DNA from: Romboutsia sp. 13368
Lineage (GTDB): Bacteria; Bacillota; Clostridia; Peptostreptococcales; Peptostreptococcaceae
Length of the DNA stretch: 7,118 bases
Reading direction: 5' to 3'
Assembly (NCBI RefSeq): GCF_018336475.1
Contig: NZ_CP048741.1
Coordinates: forward strand, 43,918 to 51,035
The notes below the pieces were generated by a model. That model saw only the letters and a program-made list of their open reading frames with translations, searched no databases and had not been told where the DNA came from. A program made the translations under genes and the position numbers. Below, piece by piece: positions 5,891 through 7,118 of this stretch (the stretch's first letter is position 1; each line of letters opens with the position of its first letter).

Positions 5891-5922
5891 AAATAAGGTC
5901 CTAGTATTAGGACTTTATTTAT
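5891..5922 (+). terminator. Intrinsic terminator after pepF
   Basis: 5891-5903 pairs with 5908-5920 around a 4-nt GTAT loop. The core GGTCCTA/TAGGACT contains one G-U pair and is followed by a T-rich tail (TTTATTTATT). Confidence 0.8.
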
Positions 5923-5924
5923 TA

Positions 5925-5952
5925 ATTACATTACATAAGATATATGTACAAT
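5925..5952 (+). promoter_or_regulatory. Candidate galU promoter
   Basis: ATTACA (5925-5930, four of six) and TACAAT (5947-5952, five of six) are 16 bp apart, between the pepF terminator and the galU ribosome binding site. A promoter is expected here, but the -35 is weak. Confidence 0.35.
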
Positions 5953-5972
5953 ATTTCAATAGAACACAGCTA

Positions 5973-5990
5973 AGAGGGGGCTTAATAATG
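5973..5990 (+). promoter_or_regulatory. galU ribosome binding site
   Basis: AGAGGGGG (5973-5980) is followed by a 7-nt spacer and ATG at 5988. Confidence 0.85.
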
Positions 5991-6884
5991 CAAAAAAAAG
6001 TTAGAAAAGCGGTAATACCTGCAGCGGGATTAGGAACTAGATTTTTACCGGCAACTAAAGCACAACCTAAGGAAATGTTACCTATAGTTGATAAACCAAC
6101 ATTACAATATATAATTGAAGAAGCGGTTGCTTCTGGAATAGAAGAGATACTTATAATAACAGGAAGAAATAAAAAATCTATAGAAGATCACTTTGATAAA
6201 TCTGTGGAATTAGAATTAGAATTAGAGCAAAAAGGGAAAGATGAGTTATTAGAAATAGTACAAAATATATCCAATATGATAAATATACATTATATAAGAC
6301 AAAAAGAACCTAAAGGTTTAGGTGATGCTATATATTGTGCAAGACACTTTATAGGAGATGAACCTTTCGCTGTAATGCTAGGAGATGATATCGTTGATAG
6401 TGAAGTGCCTTGTTTAAAACAACTTATTAATGCATATGAAGAATATAGAACAACGATATTAGGGGTACAAACAGTAGATGAAAAAGATACAGATAAATAT
6501 GGAATAATAAAATCAAAATTTATAGAGGATAGAGTATATAAAGTAAAAGATTTAGTAGAAAAACCAGAGCCTGGAAAAGCCCCATCAAATATAGCTATTC
6601 TAGGAAGATATATAATAACACCAGAAATATTTGATGTTTTAGAACATTTACCAGCAGGTAAAAATGGAGAAGTTCAACTTACAGATGCATTAAGGTTATT
6701 ATCAAATAAAGAAGCTATGTATGCTTATAATTTTGAAGGTATAAGATATGATGTAGGTGATAAACTTGGTTTCTTAAAGGCTACAGTAGACTTTGCTTTA
6801 AAAAGAGAAAATTTACAAAATGATTTTATGAAATACTTAAGAGATGTATGCGATAAATTTGATAATGAATCAATTGAAATATAA
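5988..6884 (+). CDS. galU: UTP--glucose-1-phosphate uridylyltransferase (GalU)
   Basis: This 298-residue protein has the normal length for bacterial GalU, the cytosolic enzyme that makes UDP-glucose from UTP and glucose 1-phosphate. UDP-glucose feeds cell-wall glycans, glycolipids and capsule. Visible motifs are the nucleotide-binding signature PAAGLGTRFLPATKAQPKEM (residues 11-30), KGLGDAIYCA (109-118), the metal-binding aspartates in MLGDDIV (130-136), LVEKPEPGKAPS (189-200) with the family's conserved EKP lysine at 192, GEVQLTDAL (227-235) and YDVGDKLGFLKA (254-265). This combination separates GalU from the glucose-1-phosphate thymidylyltransferase RmlA. A 39-residue membrane protein gene follows after 15 bp and precedes the terminator, so the two are probably cotranscribed. 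Nothing in the coding sequence looks damaged. Confidence 0.96.
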   Translation: MQKKVRKAVIPAAGLGTRFLPATKAQPKEMLPIVDKPTLQYIIEEAVASGIEEILIITGRNKKSIEDHFDKSVELELELEQKGKDELLEIVQNISNMINIHYIRQKEPKGLGDAIYCARHFIGDEPFAVMLGDDIVDSEVPCLKQLINAYEEYRTTILGVQTVDEKDTDKYGIIKSKFIEDRVYKVKDLVEKPEPGKAPSNIAILGRYIITPEIFDVLEHLPAGKNGEVQLTDALRLLSNKEAMYAYNFEGIRYDVGDKLGFLKATVDFALKRENLQNDFMKYLRDVCDKFDNESIEI

Positions 6885-6899
6885 TAATGGAGTGTTGAT

Positions 6900-7019
6900 A
6901 TGAGTAGTAAAAAACAAAAGCAGAAAAAAAGAAATAAAATGATAGCACTTGTCATAGTACTAGCTTTAGTAGTATCTAGTATGACAGCTTTACTAAGTGT
7001 AGTAGCATCAATGCTATAA
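6900..7019 (+). CDS. 39-residue membrane miniprotein of unknown function
   Basis: The frame reads MSSKKQKQKKRNKM, then a hydrophobic stretch (IALVIVLALVVSSM, continuing to the end at VASML). It has 39 residues: a very basic N-terminus (nine K or R in the first 13) and one membrane segment from about residue 14 to the C-terminus. By the positive-inside rule the basic end should face the cytoplasm. GGAG at 6889-6892 lies 7 nt before the ATG, and the gene sits 15 bp after galU and just before a strong terminator, all of which support real translation. Size and pattern recall small Firmicute membrane proteins such as the DUF4044 or Prli42 types, but I cannot assign it to either. Function is unknown; the position with galU hints at an envelope role. 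Confidence 0.8.
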   Translation: MSSKKQKQKKRNKMIALVIVLALVVSSMTALLSVVASML

Positions 7020-7024
7020 GGTAG

Positions 7025-7064
7025 AAGGTTATCACCGATATTGGTGATAGCCTTTTATTTTTTA
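7025..7064 (+). terminator. Intrinsic terminator of the galU operon
   Basis: AAGGTTATCACC (7025-7036) pairs with GGTGATAGCCTT (7043-7054), a 12-bp stem with one G-U pair and a 6-nt loop, followed by TTATTTTTTAT. It starts 6 bp after the miniprotein stop codon. The remaining 54 bases to the window end are AT-rich and show no gene I can support. Confidence 0.88.
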
Positions 7065-7118
7065 TATATAGGAACAATATATACAAATAAATTTGTGAAC
7101 TTATTAATAACAATATAT

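Noticed and set aside
6725..6955. Minus-strand reading frame of 76 codons across the end of galU and the miniprotein gene
   Set aside because: Its hydrophobic and Phe-rich start is the complement of the lysine-rich coding stretch; there is no independent support.

Overview
This is an AT-rich chromosomal segment from a low-GC, endospore-forming Firmicute. The very AT-biased codon use, the strong AGGGGG- and AAGGAG-type Shine-Dalgarno sites and the presence of spoIIE point to the Clostridia. A member of the Peptostreptococcaceae (Clostridioides, Romboutsia or Paraclostridium relatives) is my best guess, from general resemblance only. All genes lie on the + strand, and I see no mobile element, tRNA, rRNA or CRISPR array.

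Layout: (1) A short leader with an extended -10 promoter precedes a Ppx/GppA-type phosphatase gene (118-1038). (2) spoIIE (1133-3511) encodes the membrane-bound PP2C phosphatase that activates sigma-F in the forespore. In front of it is a promoter-like element with a 22-bp spacer and a 0A-like box over the -35, as in Spo0A-driven promoters. (3) A 436-bp stretch without a gene (3512-3947) is the most striking part of the window. It carries eight strong DnaA boxes on both strands, two of them perfect TTATCCACA. Four of the boxes are packed into two tandem 22-bp units. A perfect Spo0A box (TGTCGAA) and a 12-bp palindrome lie between the box groups. The stretch ends in a terminator-like hairpin whose right arm contains the ribosome binding site of the next gene. 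(4) A membrane-anchored M3-family oligoendopeptidase F (3948-5855) follows and ends at a terminator. (5) galU (5988-6884) and a 39-residue membrane miniprotein gene (6900-7019) form a short operon closed by a good terminator.

GalU makes UDP-glucose for envelope glycans, PepF probably cleaves peptides outside the membrane, SpoIIE acts in sporulation, and the Ppx-like enzyme probably acts on polyphosphate or (p)ppGpp. I see no single pathway joining them. The regulatory connection of interest is the non-origin DnaA-box cluster, with an embedded Spo0A box, directly downstream of spoIIE. It could titrate DnaA, couple replication state to local transcription, or both. This is inferred from sequence motifs alone.
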